Shown here: piece by piece, positions 1-8,400 of the stretch
How the letters are laid out: the number at the start of each line of letters is the position of its first letter
Numbering within the stretch: the first letter of the stretch is position 1
NCBI GenBank assembly: GCA_937967665.1
Contig: CALBSZ010000087.1
Span: forward strand, 1 to 15,203
Reading direction: 5' to 3'
DNA from: an uncultured Planctomycetaceae bacterium
GTDB lineage: Bacteria; Planctomycetota; Planctomycetia; Pirellulales; Pirellulaceae
Length of the DNA: 15,203 bases
Translations under genes and position numbers: made by a program
The notes under the pieces: model-generated
What the model saw: the letters and a program-made list of their open reading frames with translations, nothing else
Told to the model about the DNA's origin: nothing
Database searches by the model: none

Positions 1-348
1 GTCTGTCATATCACTCCGTTCGACCCCTTGCTTGTAATTAACTACCTTAACGCAGCGGTCGGCAGCGTTGCCGGAGGGGAAGCCGTGGACCTGGTCCTCT
101 TCGATGAATACCCCCCGCCACCCGTCGAAACACTGCAACGCGACTCGTCCGCCGCCACACGGCCTGCCGACCCGGCACCGGTTCCCGATTTCATCCTCCG
201 CGCTCCGACGCCATTGACCGCACAGCGACGAGGCGGCGCAACCGACGAGGCACCACCACTAGCGGCCGCGTTGGAGATTGCGATCGAATCGATCGCCGCC
301 GACATAGCGCGGGATGACTTCGCCCCAAGCGCCTCGCCATCGCGTTAA
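1..348 (+). CDS. C-terminal end of a large exported protein with a dockerin-like tail (5' truncated)
   Basis: The frame is open from the first base of the window and ends with TAA at 346-348, so this is the last 115 codons of a gene that begins upstream. The first visible residues, HITPFDPLLVINYLN, match the second half of a dockerin type I-like calcium loop and its helix as found near the C-termini of large planctomycete surface proteins, where the usual pattern is DxNxDGxITxxDxLxxINxLN. The remaining ~85 residues are low-complexity and rich in Pro, Ala and Asp, without recognisable domains, as is common after such modules. A TTG at 28 could in principle start a short ORF, but the open frame upstream and the dockerin-like reading argue for a truncated longer gene. 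Function cannot be given beyond probable cell-surface or secreted location. The dockerin call is pattern recognition on about 15 residues. Confidence 0.6.
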   Translation, partial: VCHITPFDPLLVINYLNAAVGSVAGGEAVDLVLFDEYPPPPVETLQRDSSAATRPADPAPVPDFILRAPTPLTAQRRGGATDEAPPLAAALEIAIESIAADIARDDFAPSASPSR

Positions 349-428
349 CGCCACGCACGTCCACCGCGCACGCGCCACGTATGGTATCCTGCGGACAACA
401 AATCCCGTTACCCTTTGCCGTGAAAACC

Positions 429-2162
429 ATGCGATACCTCTTTGCTTCCGCGCTGCTCTTCCTCGTTGCCCGTCCGCCCGTCCTTGCGGAAATGAAGACC
501 TGGGACGGCCGGCACGATACCGGCCGCATCGAAGTCACGTTCGTCTACTTCGTGCCGTCGGATCGCACGCCGCTGCCCGACTGGCGCGAGCGTGTCGACT
601 ACTATCGTCGGCGGATCGAGTTGTTTCACGAGCGCGAATTCCAGGGTCAGTCCCAGCTCACCACCATCGTTCATCTGGAACCCTTGATTTCCGCAAGCAG
701 CACGGCCGCACTGCGACGCGGCGATGCGGACGCCATCTTCTTTCGTACGTTGGGCGAAACCGACCGGCAACTCGGTTTCGGCCGGGCGGAACGAACGGCC
801 TTCCCGATTCTACTGGTACTGAGCGACATCAACTGGCGCCCGCTGGACGATTTCTATCGCCTGCATCCACAGGACGGCGTGCTGGTGTTCGAAGGGAATC
901 GCAATCGGCGCGGCGAACATTTCCCGGGCGCGGCCTCGGGTGGCGCACGCGCCACGTACCTGGCCGAACGCGGCGTCGGCTGGGGACTAGTCAGCGCGGA
1001 TGGTTGGCGCGTTCCTTACCGAGGTTCGGACTGCGTGGTCTATCACGAAGGTTGCGGCCACACGGTGGGCCTGCCCCATCCCATGCCGGGCAACGGCTCC
1101 GTAATGAGCAGAGCCCAGTACCTCGGCTGGATTTCCGAATCGTGGTTGGACAAAGACCAGAAGATGCGACTCGGCTGGACGCCTCAAGAGCCCGCGCCGA
1201 ATCAAGAGATGGAATTGTTTACCCACTTCCGCGCGATACCCGAACCGGCCGTTCCGAAACCCGGCCAACCGGTCCGCCTGGTACTCGACTGGCCTCAGAA
1301 TGTTCAAGTCCAGTCGCTGCGAGTCCGTTTGCAGACGTCGCTGCAGGACGCCTGGATCGAAATTCCACAGCATTGGGAAGGCGCCGCGCCCGCGTTCGCG
1401 CCGCTCGGCTCGTTCGACCGCGCGACACCGATCAGCTACCGTATCGATGTCTCACTTGAAAACGGCGCGACGACGGAACTGTGGGGCTATTTTCAAGTGC
1501 GCGTGGACCCGCGCGTCAATCCGCAACCGCTGGCGCTGTCGGCGGATTTGATGCCGTGCGGGTCGGCAGATAGCCAGGCAGACGTGATCGCTCAGCTACC
1601 GTCTAACGAACTCGACCTGCTATCGCTCGCCGATACGGAAACGTGCTGGCAGGTGGGCGAGTGGAGTCGTGAAGCGGGCAAGTTGGAAAGTCCCAGGCAA
1701 TTCGGGGCACGCATCGAACTGCCCTACTCGCCTCCCGAAGAATACCGCCTGACCGCGATCGTCGAACCTTTGGACAAACCCAACGGACTGCTGTTCGGCC
1801 AGAGGTCCGGAAGTCAGCGGTTCGTCGCGTTGCTGAACTTCGGGCGGGACGAGCGTGGAGAATCCGCGCTCGAGCACATCGACGGGCGCAATGTGGGCAA
1901 TGATTCGACCTTTTCGGGAAACGTATTCCAGCAGTCTCGACTTTCGCAAGTCATCATGACCGTGAGGAAGGATCGCGTGGTTGTTTCGGTCGATGGCAAC
2001 GTGATCGTCAACTGGACCGGCGATCGAACACGCCTGTCGCTTTCCGGCTATTGGAAGACACCGAACGACAAGGCACTGTTCTTGGGCGCCTACGATTGCC
2101 GCTACCGCTTCCACCGCCTCACCCTGGCACCGATCACCGGCGAGGGAAAGTTGATCGAATGA
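429..2162 (+). CDS. Exported metzincin-like metalloprotease-related protein with C-terminal LamG/DUF1080-like domain
   Basis: The 577-residue product begins with a Sec signal peptide (MRYLFASALLFLVARPPVLA) that decides the ATG at 429; the in-frame ATG at 381 would put 16 extra residues before it. No good Shine-Dalgarno is seen. Residues 204-219 read VYHEGCGHTVGLPHPM: His206, Glu207, His211 and His217 form HExxxHxxGxxH, a metzincin-like zinc motif with one extra residue between the first two histidines. A possible Met-turn, GSVMS with Met226, follows nine residues later. Residues ~395-570 resemble the concanavalin A-like LamG/DUF1080 fold common in planctomycetes (alternating beta strands, for example RVVVSVDGNVIVNW). 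The middle part (~250-390) is probably a linker beta domain. The likely role is a periplasmic or surface peptidase, or a catalytically altered relative. The next gene converges 168 bases away. Family membership is inferred; substrate is unknown. Confidence 0.75.
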   Translation: MRYLFASALLFLVARPPVLAEMKTWDGRHDTGRIEVTFVYFVPSDRTPLPDWRERVDYYRRRIELFHEREFQGQSQLTTIVHLEPLISASSTAALRRGDADAIFFRTLGETDRQLGFGRAERTAFPILLVLSDINWRPLDDFYRLHPQDGVLVFEGNRNRRGEHFPGAASGGARATYLAERGVGWGLVSADGWRVPYRGSDCVVYHEGCGHTVGLPHPMPGNGSVMSRAQYLGWISESWLDKDQKMRLGWTPQEPAPNQEMELFTHFRAIPEPAVPKPGQPVRLVLDWPQNVQVQSLRVRLQTSLQDAWIEIPQHWEGAAPAFAPLGSFDRATPISYRIDVSLENGATTELWGYFQVRVDPRVNPQPLALSADLMPCGSADSQADVIAQLPSNELDLLSLADTETCWQVGEWSREAGKLESPRQFGARIELPYSPPEEYRLTAIVEPLDKPNGLLFGQRSGSQRFVALLNFGRDERGESALEHIDGRNVGNDSTFSGNVFQQSRLSQVIMTVRKDRVVVSVDGNVIVNWTGDRTRLSLSGYWKTPNDKALFLGAYDCRYRFHRLTLAPITGEGKLIE

Positions 2163-2171
2163 GCTTCGGCA

Positions 2172-2186
2172 GCGTCGACACGACGC
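2172..2186 (+). terminator. Hairpin just after the metalloprotease stop codon, possible terminator
   Basis: GCGTCG-ACA-CGACGC is a perfect 6-bp stem with a three-base loop, starting ten bases after the TGA at 2160-2162. The following bases (GTTCTCAT) are only weakly T-rich, so intrinsic termination is plausible but not secure. The rest of the convergent gap up to 2330 shows nothing else that I recognise. Confidence 0.3.
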
Positions 2187-2330
2187 GTTCTCATACTGAC
2201 GAGCGTCCGTGAAGGCGAAACAGCCGTCGGTACCGTGTCGGCACCCGCGAAAGCCGTGTCTCAGCGGCGATTCAACAACCTCGATTTCTGGCTTGTCTTG
2301 TCATTCTCGATCGACAGATTACCGAGCGGT

Positions 2331-5060
2331 CTATCTCATTTCGGATTCATACTCGTCCAACAAGTCCAATGTGGCCGGATGATGGTTCGCCCTCAGCCAT
2401 GATTCGTACGAGATGATTCGCTTCGCTCCCGGGAGTCCTTTGTTCCAGAGTAAGCCGTCCCCCTGGATATTGACAATGGACTTGCCGTCGGAAATGCGGG
2501 CGCGCAACTGGATCTCGACATCGTCTTTGACGAAAGTAAGAAAGACGTAGTCGTCGGACCGGATGCCCGATCCCTCGGGCTTCCACTTCAACGACTGCAG
2601 CCGCTGTGTATAGAGTTCACCAACCTTTTGTAGTGGCATGGAGTCCATCGAAAATTCAAGGCTCTTGCCAATTGCGTCGTATTGGGCAGCTTTCGACTCG
2701 TTCAATACGGGAAAGTCGGCCGCCTCGATTCCCGCCGCGTTCGTCTCCTCGGAAGCAAGCGGGGATGCTTTCGCTAATTGCCACGAGGAACGTTCGACTT
2801 CCTCACCAACGGTAACGAGGGTTCGGCCCGTCGGCAGACTCGTCAATCCAACCGTCACGTCTTGTTGGCCGCGAATGTACGACAGCCAGCTGCGGTACTC
2901 GTCCTTGACATGGCGACCGAAATCGCGAGCCAGCCAACCCTGGTTCGCCATTTCTCGATCGTAGAACTCGCGCGCTTTGGTCAAATCCATCGCGGTCGTC
3001 GCGACCAAATACGGCTGCGTTGTGCCATCAAATTCGACATAGCTCGAATCCGGCGGAACCGGGATCGATTTCGTCGTCAGGATGCGACCGTACTGAACAT
3101 GGAAACTCGCTGGATCCGTCGGATCGCGACCAACGGAAACTGTCAATATCATGCCTCCGCGGAGAAACGTCAGATTGCGGACGTCTTCCACCTCGCGATG
3201 CGAAGAGTGCAGCGGCGAGTAGGGGATCCAACCCGCCTCGAACAGTTTGCGAAGCAGTGTCGTTTCAATCGCAACCACGTCGGCTTTCGCGCGATACATC
3301 ACCGTGTCTTCATTCTCGAACACCACCGTGATCGGCGCGGAATCCAGCTTTGGAATCCAACGCATGTCGTAGTCGCCGGCAAAGCTGATGCTGATGGCGG
3401 TTTTCGAATCGGCTGCTTCGTAAAACGATGCGTTGAGCATGAAACCGTCTTTTTGGAATTGGATTGAATCGGGTGTGGGCACCGTTGGCTGAACTTCGCT
3501 CCAGCCGGCGCTACCCAGGTGGTAGCGGTAGAACAGCTGAGCCTCGTCAATACTGACGGCCGACTCGCAAAGCAAGTTGAACTCGTCGCTTGTAGAGACA
3601 ACAGCATCCGGAAGTCTTGGAAAGATTCTGAGATCCATGACCTGCAACAACTGCCGTGGCGTCGCGGGCTCGCGATCCTCCGGGTCTGCACGCGATGCTG
3701 CAACGTGCAGCGGTTGCCATCCGAACGCTTGCCCATCTTGTTCGGTCCCCCAGATGCGCATACGGGAATTCAGCGAAGTGACGACGATCAGATTGGTTTC
3801 CGGCAACCAATTCAAACCGGTGATGGGAGAGCCAAACGCATCCGTGATCTGCAGAAGTTGCCCACTCACCGCATCCCACCACCGCATAGTGGACCCGTTC
3901 GCCGTCACCAGCAGTTTCCCGTTCCCCGAAAATGCCACGAGTTCGTTTGGGGCAAATCTGCCGTTCAAGAGAGAAGTGTTTTCCGGATCCGATGTGTCGC
4001 ACAGTTGCAGTGTTTCCTGTTTGCCGTACAGGAACCGCGTTCCATCCGGCGAACGTGCCAGCGTGAAGTTATAGCGGCCGGGCGACAGCGTCCTGTCAAG
4101 CGCGGCCGTGCCAACGTTCCAAAGTGTTGTCGTTTCTCCCGCCGCCGCCAGCAACTCGGCAGACATGTACTCGATTCGTTCCAGGTTGTTCGTCTCGGCC
4201 TTGAAACGACTTTTTTGCTGAAGATCTTTTGCGGTCCACACGGTGATTTCATCGCTATAAGTAACGGTCGCGATATCCTGGCCGTCGGGTGAAATGGCAA
4301 TCTGGGCTATGCCAGTCGGGTACAATTGTTTTTCGTGCACTTCCCGGTGATCGGAGATGCTCCACATACGCAGCGTCCCTTCGCTGTCACCAGCGACAAA
4401 CCATTTTCCATTGGGCGACACGGCCAGCGATTTGATGGCGTGACCGTCACTCAGTTCCAGAAACACATGCTCCGGCGCAGCAGACTCGATCGACCAGAGG
4501 ACGACCTTTGTCCCCGCCGTGATGAAATGACGTCCGTCGCGAGTGTGGCCCAGGTGGCTGATTAACCCTGTCTCCGCGGATTCGCGACACATCAACAGCT
4601 GTCGCGGTTCAAACTCCGGTGCCGCCCAGCGCGCCAGTTGCGCCGCCGACAACTCTGGAATCTTCCTGGCCAACTCGACAGGAGCCGTTTCGCGCGGAGC
4701 CTCGGAACCAGGCCCCGCTTCCTCAGGCTGTGCCGGCGATCCCGCACCCGACTCAGGATCGAGACTGGAACCGGCAAGTTCTGTACCGGGAGACGCAGTC
4801 GTCAAACCGGATGATGAAGCAGCGTCGACCGTGTCGTCGGGAAACGTATTCGGCGTAACCACATCTGCTTTCGTCGAATCGGTAGCGACGACCGATGTTG
4901 ACCTATTCGCTTCCGAATTCGTTCCGCATCCGCCAATGCAAGACAATCCCAGAACTACCAGGACGCTGCACGCGGCCGAATTGAAAGCGGATCGCGCGAC
5001 TCCATGAAGCTGACGATTGGCAGGCGCCCGAGAGTCGATGGCAAAAGAAGATGACCTCAT
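2331..5060 (-). CDS. WD40 beta-propeller lipoprotein with four tandem copies of an unnamed C-terminal domain
   Basis: The start at 5060 is chosen because GGAGGT lies seven bases upstream (5068-5073) and the N-terminus then reads as a lipoprotein signal: hydrophobic residues ~29-41 and lipobox IGGC with Cys45. The 909-residue product continues with a Ser/Thr/Pro/Glu-rich linker to ~125. About seven WD40 blades follow between ~164 and ~440, recognisable by SPDG/SPNG turns (215, 257, 337) and closing strands such as LRMWS, ITVW, TTLW, MRWW and MRIW. Residues ~480-870 hold four copies of a domain marked by a helix ending in GW or KW: LFYRYHLGSAGW (509-520), LLRKLFEAGW (602-611), EFYDREMANQGW (698-709) and ELYTQRLQSLKW (815-826), each followed by beta strands. 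The product is probably anchored to a membrane facing the periplasm, with the propeller as a protein-binding platform. The repeat domain has no function I can name. The gene is monocistronic and convergent with its downstream neighbour. Confidence 0.85.
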   Translation of the reverse strand: MRSSSFAIDSRAPANRQLHGVARSAFNSAACSVLVVLGLSCIGGCGTNSEANRSTSVVATDSTKADVVTPNTFPDDTVDAASSSGLTTASPGTELAGSSLDPESGAGSPAQPEEAGPGSEAPRETAPVELARKIPELSAAQLARWAAPEFEPRQLLMCRESAETGLISHLGHTRDGRHFITAGTKVVLWSIESAAPEHVFLELSDGHAIKSLAVSPNGKWFVAGDSEGTLRMWSISDHREVHEKQLYPTGIAQIAISPDGQDIATVTYSDEITVWTAKDLQQKSRFKAETNNLERIEYMSAELLAAAGETTTLWNVGTAALDRTLSPGRYNFTLARSPDGTRFLYGKQETLQLCDTSDPENTSLLNGRFAPNELVAFSGNGKLLVTANGSTMRWWDAVSGQLLQITDAFGSPITGLNWLPETNLIVVTSLNSRMRIWGTEQDGQAFGWQPLHVAASRADPEDREPATPRQLLQVMDLRIFPRLPDAVVSTSDEFNLLCESAVSIDEAQLFYRYHLGSAGWSEVQPTVPTPDSIQFQKDGFMLNASFYEAADSKTAISISFAGDYDMRWIPKLDSAPITVVFENEDTVMYRAKADVVAIETTLLRKLFEAGWIPYSPLHSSHREVEDVRNLTFLRGGMILTVSVGRDPTDPASFHVQYGRILTTKSIPVPPDSSYVEFDGTTQPYLVATTAMDLTKAREFYDREMANQGWLARDFGRHVKDEYRSWLSYIRGQQDVTVGLTSLPTGRTLVTVGEEVERSSWQLAKASPLASEETNAAGIEAADFPVLNESKAAQYDAIGKSLEFSMDSMPLQKVGELYTQRLQSLKWKPEGSGIRSDDYVFLTFVKDDVEIQLRARISDGKSIVNIQGDGLLWNKGLPGAKRIISYESWLRANHHPATLDLLDEYESEMR

Positions 5061-5067
5061 AGCGTTG

Positions 5068-5073
5068 ACCTCC
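5068..5073 (-). promoter_or_regulatory. Shine-Dalgarno of the WD40 lipoprotein gene
   Basis: The minus strand reads GGAGGT seven bases before the ATG at 5060-5058. It is the strongest ribosome binding site in the window and decides the start over the in-frame ATG eleven codons upstream at 5093. Confidence 0.75.
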
Positions 5074-5114
5074 GCGAGAAAAGAGAACGGCACGGCGAGA
5101 CCCTACCGAATGAT

Positions 5115-5148
5115 TTGAACACAGGAACCGGGACAGTACAATTCCCGG
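5115..5148 (+). promoter_or_regulatory. Possible sigma70-like promoter with an overlapping dyad
   Basis: TTGAAC (5115-5120) and TACAAT (5137-5142) are separated by 16 bases, matching TTGACA/TATAAT in four and five positions. The -10 hexamer lies in the loop side of a perfect dyad, CCGGGA at 5128-5133 and TCCCGG at 5143-5148, which could serve as an operator. If real, transcription towards the cytochrome gene would carry a leader of about 340 bases before its ATG at 5491, which is long and lowers my confidence. Confidence 0.2.
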
Positions 5149-5490
5149 ACAATGTGAAGTGGCAGAATACTGCATGGACCAATGATTCCGTGTTAACCTC
5201 CATGGGAAAAGTGATCTCACCAAGTGCGGAAGGCGACTTCTGGGATAACACGTCCGTGGACACGGAATGAGAGAAGGGGTGTGTACCTGGCCACGTGATG
5301 CAGGGCGACGGAATGGATTCAAATGCTTTACTCGACAATCCGCATCGTGATAGAATTGGTGAAGCCGTCCCAGCCTGCGCGCCTTTGCGATTTCGGACAA
5401 GGTTTTGCTGAAGTTCGTAGCCCCATCCGTGTTGTATGTATTCGTCGAAATCTGTCCGCTGGAAATTCTCGTCATAACTGGAGTTGTGTC

Positions 5491-8400
5491 ATGTGTATTC
5501 GTCAACTGACCTGCGGCTTTCTTTTTTCCGTTTCCGCGATCTGCGCATCTGCCACAGCGGAGACGAACGAAGCAGATCTGCGGTATCCGGACCCGATCGG
5601 ACTGGATGTTCCTCACATCTCCACCGATGCGTCGGTCCAGTACGACTTTCCGATTGTTTATGTCCGCGTGCCGCGCGACGGCGACGACGTCGGGTCGAAA
5701 TGGGCCGAGATCGCTCATCCGGTGTTAATGGATCCGGGCGGCGACTTGATGCTGCTGCAACCGGATGGCAGCGAGGAAGTGCTCGTTCCCGGCGGCAAGG
5801 GATCCGTCACCGATCCCGTCGTTTCACTGGATGGCCAATGGGTTTTCTATTCGCACATCCACGACATGAAGGTCAACTGGGCCGGCAAGCATCCGCGTGC
5901 CGGCGCCGACATCTACAAGATTCACTTGGGCACACGCGAGATCGTCCGCTTGACCGAGCAGCGGTTTTATCCCCATACGGGCGCGGCGGACTGGTCGAGC
6001 GACTTTGTGTCGAAAGAGGAAGGCAAGACGTACCTGGATTACGGCGTTTTCAACATGGGCGCTTATCCGCTTCCCGGCGGGCGGCTTGTCTTTACCAGCA
6101 ATCGCGACGCCTTCCGCCCACCGAAACACAATGGCCCGACGCTGCAGCTGTACACGATGGATGACGACGGCCAGAACGTGGAATGCATCGGCCACCTGAA
6201 CATCGGCATGGCGTTACATCCCGTCGTGCTGACCGACGGGCGGATCCTGTTCAGCTCAATGGAATCTCAAGGATTGCGTAGCAGCATTCTGTGGGGACTC
6301 TGGAGTATCCATCCCGATGGAACCAATTGGGCGCCGGTGATCAGTGCTTTCGATACGGGCGGCGCTCCGAATGCATTTCACTTTCAGACGCAGATTTCAG
6401 ACGGCTCGATCATTGCCGAAGAGTATTACAATCTGAATAACAGCGGGTTCGGCGCCTACATGAAATTTCCACCGGCGGTTCCCGGCGACGAGACCGCGTT
6501 TGGTCCGGCGTGGCGCGGCGATCCGCGTAATCCGCCATTGCGGTTCGGCCGGCACTACAACAGCAAGCCAAAACTCTATCGCCTGCCGTTCAGCCCGTAC
6601 GGCCTGACATCGTTCACTCGATTTGCCAACAACGGAGAAGGGCCGGCCGATCCCGCGATTCTGAACCAACCGGAATCACCGCGTGTGGGCAAGTTCACGC
6701 ATCCATCCCCCGCGCCGGACAATCATTTGCTGACCGTCTACACGCCGGGACCCGCCAACCATCAAAACGGCCTGAAGAAGCCGTCGATCGACGGTGGGTT
6801 GTACTTAATCAAGAGCGGCCAGCCCATCGATGCGCCCAGCGAAATGCGGCTGATCAAGAACGATCCCCGCTACAACGAGCAGTGGCCGCGGGCCGTCGTC
6901 CCTTACAAACGCATCTACGGCATGGCCGAGCCGGCGACGATCGAGCCCTTGGCGGACGACGGTTCTTTATCGGACCATCTGCCCGCGGGAACCCCGTTCG
7001 GCCTGGTCGGGACGTCCAGCTTCTACAAGCGGGAAAGCTATCCCGAAGGCGCCGTTCCGGAAGGTAGTGTCACGGCCACGTACGCGGGAGACCAGGATCG
7101 CAACGGATTCAGCGGCCTGGACCCGTTCAATACGTCCCAAAACGGCGCGTCGCTGAACTGGAAAAATCAAGGTTCGGACGCCGGACGATACGCCAATTCC
7201 GATATTCACGCCGTCCGTGTGTTGGCGATGGAACCGACGACCGATCGCCACCACGGCCCCCAGAGCGGACGCTTGTTCTTCAGTCACGCCAACGAACGTT
7301 TGCGGATCCTCGGAGAAATCCCGCTGCGCAAGTTCAATGGCGAGGGACAGCAGCCGCTGGATCCAGACGGCAATCCCGACACCAGTTTCCTGGCGAAGAT
7401 CCCGGCCGACACGGCCTTTACGTTTCAGACACTGGATGCGCGCGGCATGGTGTTGAACATGGCACAGACGTGGCATCAGTTGCGGCCCGGCGAGATCCGT
7501 CACGATTGCGGAGGCTGCCACGCGCACAGCCAGCGGCCGACGCCATTCAACGAGACGGCCGCGGCTCGCGACGACTACGCCATTTTCGACTTGACGAAAC
7601 AAACACCCCTGTGGACCACGCGGGACCAGGACGAGTCGAAAAAACAGTGGGATGTCGACCGGGCTGGTGGAGTCCGTTATGCAGCGACGGGAATCGTGAA
7701 CGTCGAATACTTTCGCGACGTGCAGCCGATCCTGCGTCGCAGTTGCGCGGCGTGTCACACGTCCCGGGAAGGAAAACAGCCCGCGGGCAACCTGGATCTC
7801 GACGCCGATGACGCGACCGAAAACATTCCCAATCACGGCAAGTGGCCTGGAACCTACTATCGGCTGGCCGCGGATGCGGCCGCCAAGTACGGTCACAAGC
7901 CCGTGATCCATAACGGCACCTGGCGACAAACCAACGCGTCACGTTACATTCGCAAGTTCCAATCACGCCGCAGCCTGCTGGTCTGGAAGATTTATGGCGA
8001 ACGGCTGGACGGTTGGGCGAACGATGATTTCCCCACAGCGCGGGTTCCCGGTGACGCAAATACGCTGGAACTGGCCGGCGTCCCCGTTCCCAACACGCAA
8101 ACCAATCGAGATCGATCGGATCTTGATTTTCGCGGCAGCATCATGCCGCCGGTTGCCGCGGTGAACGCCGGCAAGGTCGCTGCGTTGTCCGAACAAGATC
8201 GGCGCACGCTGGTTCGCTGGATCGATCTCGGCTGCCCCATCGACTTCGACTACGATCCGGACAATCCGGAGCAACGCGGTTTCGGCTGGGCCTGCGACGA
8301 CAAGCGGCCGACACTGACCCTGACAGAACCGCGCCGCGGCGCAAATGCGGAAGTGTCGCGCATCCTGATTGGCATGGACGATTATTATTCCGGCATCGCG

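Larger units (their letters stand above)
5061..5490. other. 430-base divergent intergenic region between the lipoprotein and cytochrome genes
   Basis: This region must carry the promoters of both divergent genes. Reading frames across it are open by chance and show no protein-like composition. It contains three short perfect dyads: CCGGGA-N9-TCCCGG (5128-5148), CATGGA-N20-TCCATG (5173-5204) and TCCGTG-N2-CACGGA (5253-5266). A sigma70-like pair lies at 5115-5142 on the plus strand. Six-base dyads are expected about this often by chance in such a length, so only the first, which overlaps the -10-like hexamer, is listed separately. No RNA gene is recognisable. Confidence 0.5.

Noticed and set aside
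314..1459. A 381-codon open frame on the plus strand overlapping the metalloprotease gene
   Set aside because: It is Arg-, Pro- and Ser-rich without any domain or signal and is the +1 shadow of the gene starting at 429, as expected in GC-rich DNA.
5173..5204. CATGGA-N20-TCCATG inverted repeat as a regulatory site
   Set aside because: A six-base dyad with a loop up to ~20 bases is expected about twice by chance in this 430-base gap, and it is not tied to any promoter-like element.
4903..5718. A 271-codon minus-strand frame across the divergent gap
   Set aside because: It overlaps the starts of two well-supported genes in other frames and has no protein-like composition or ribosome binding site.
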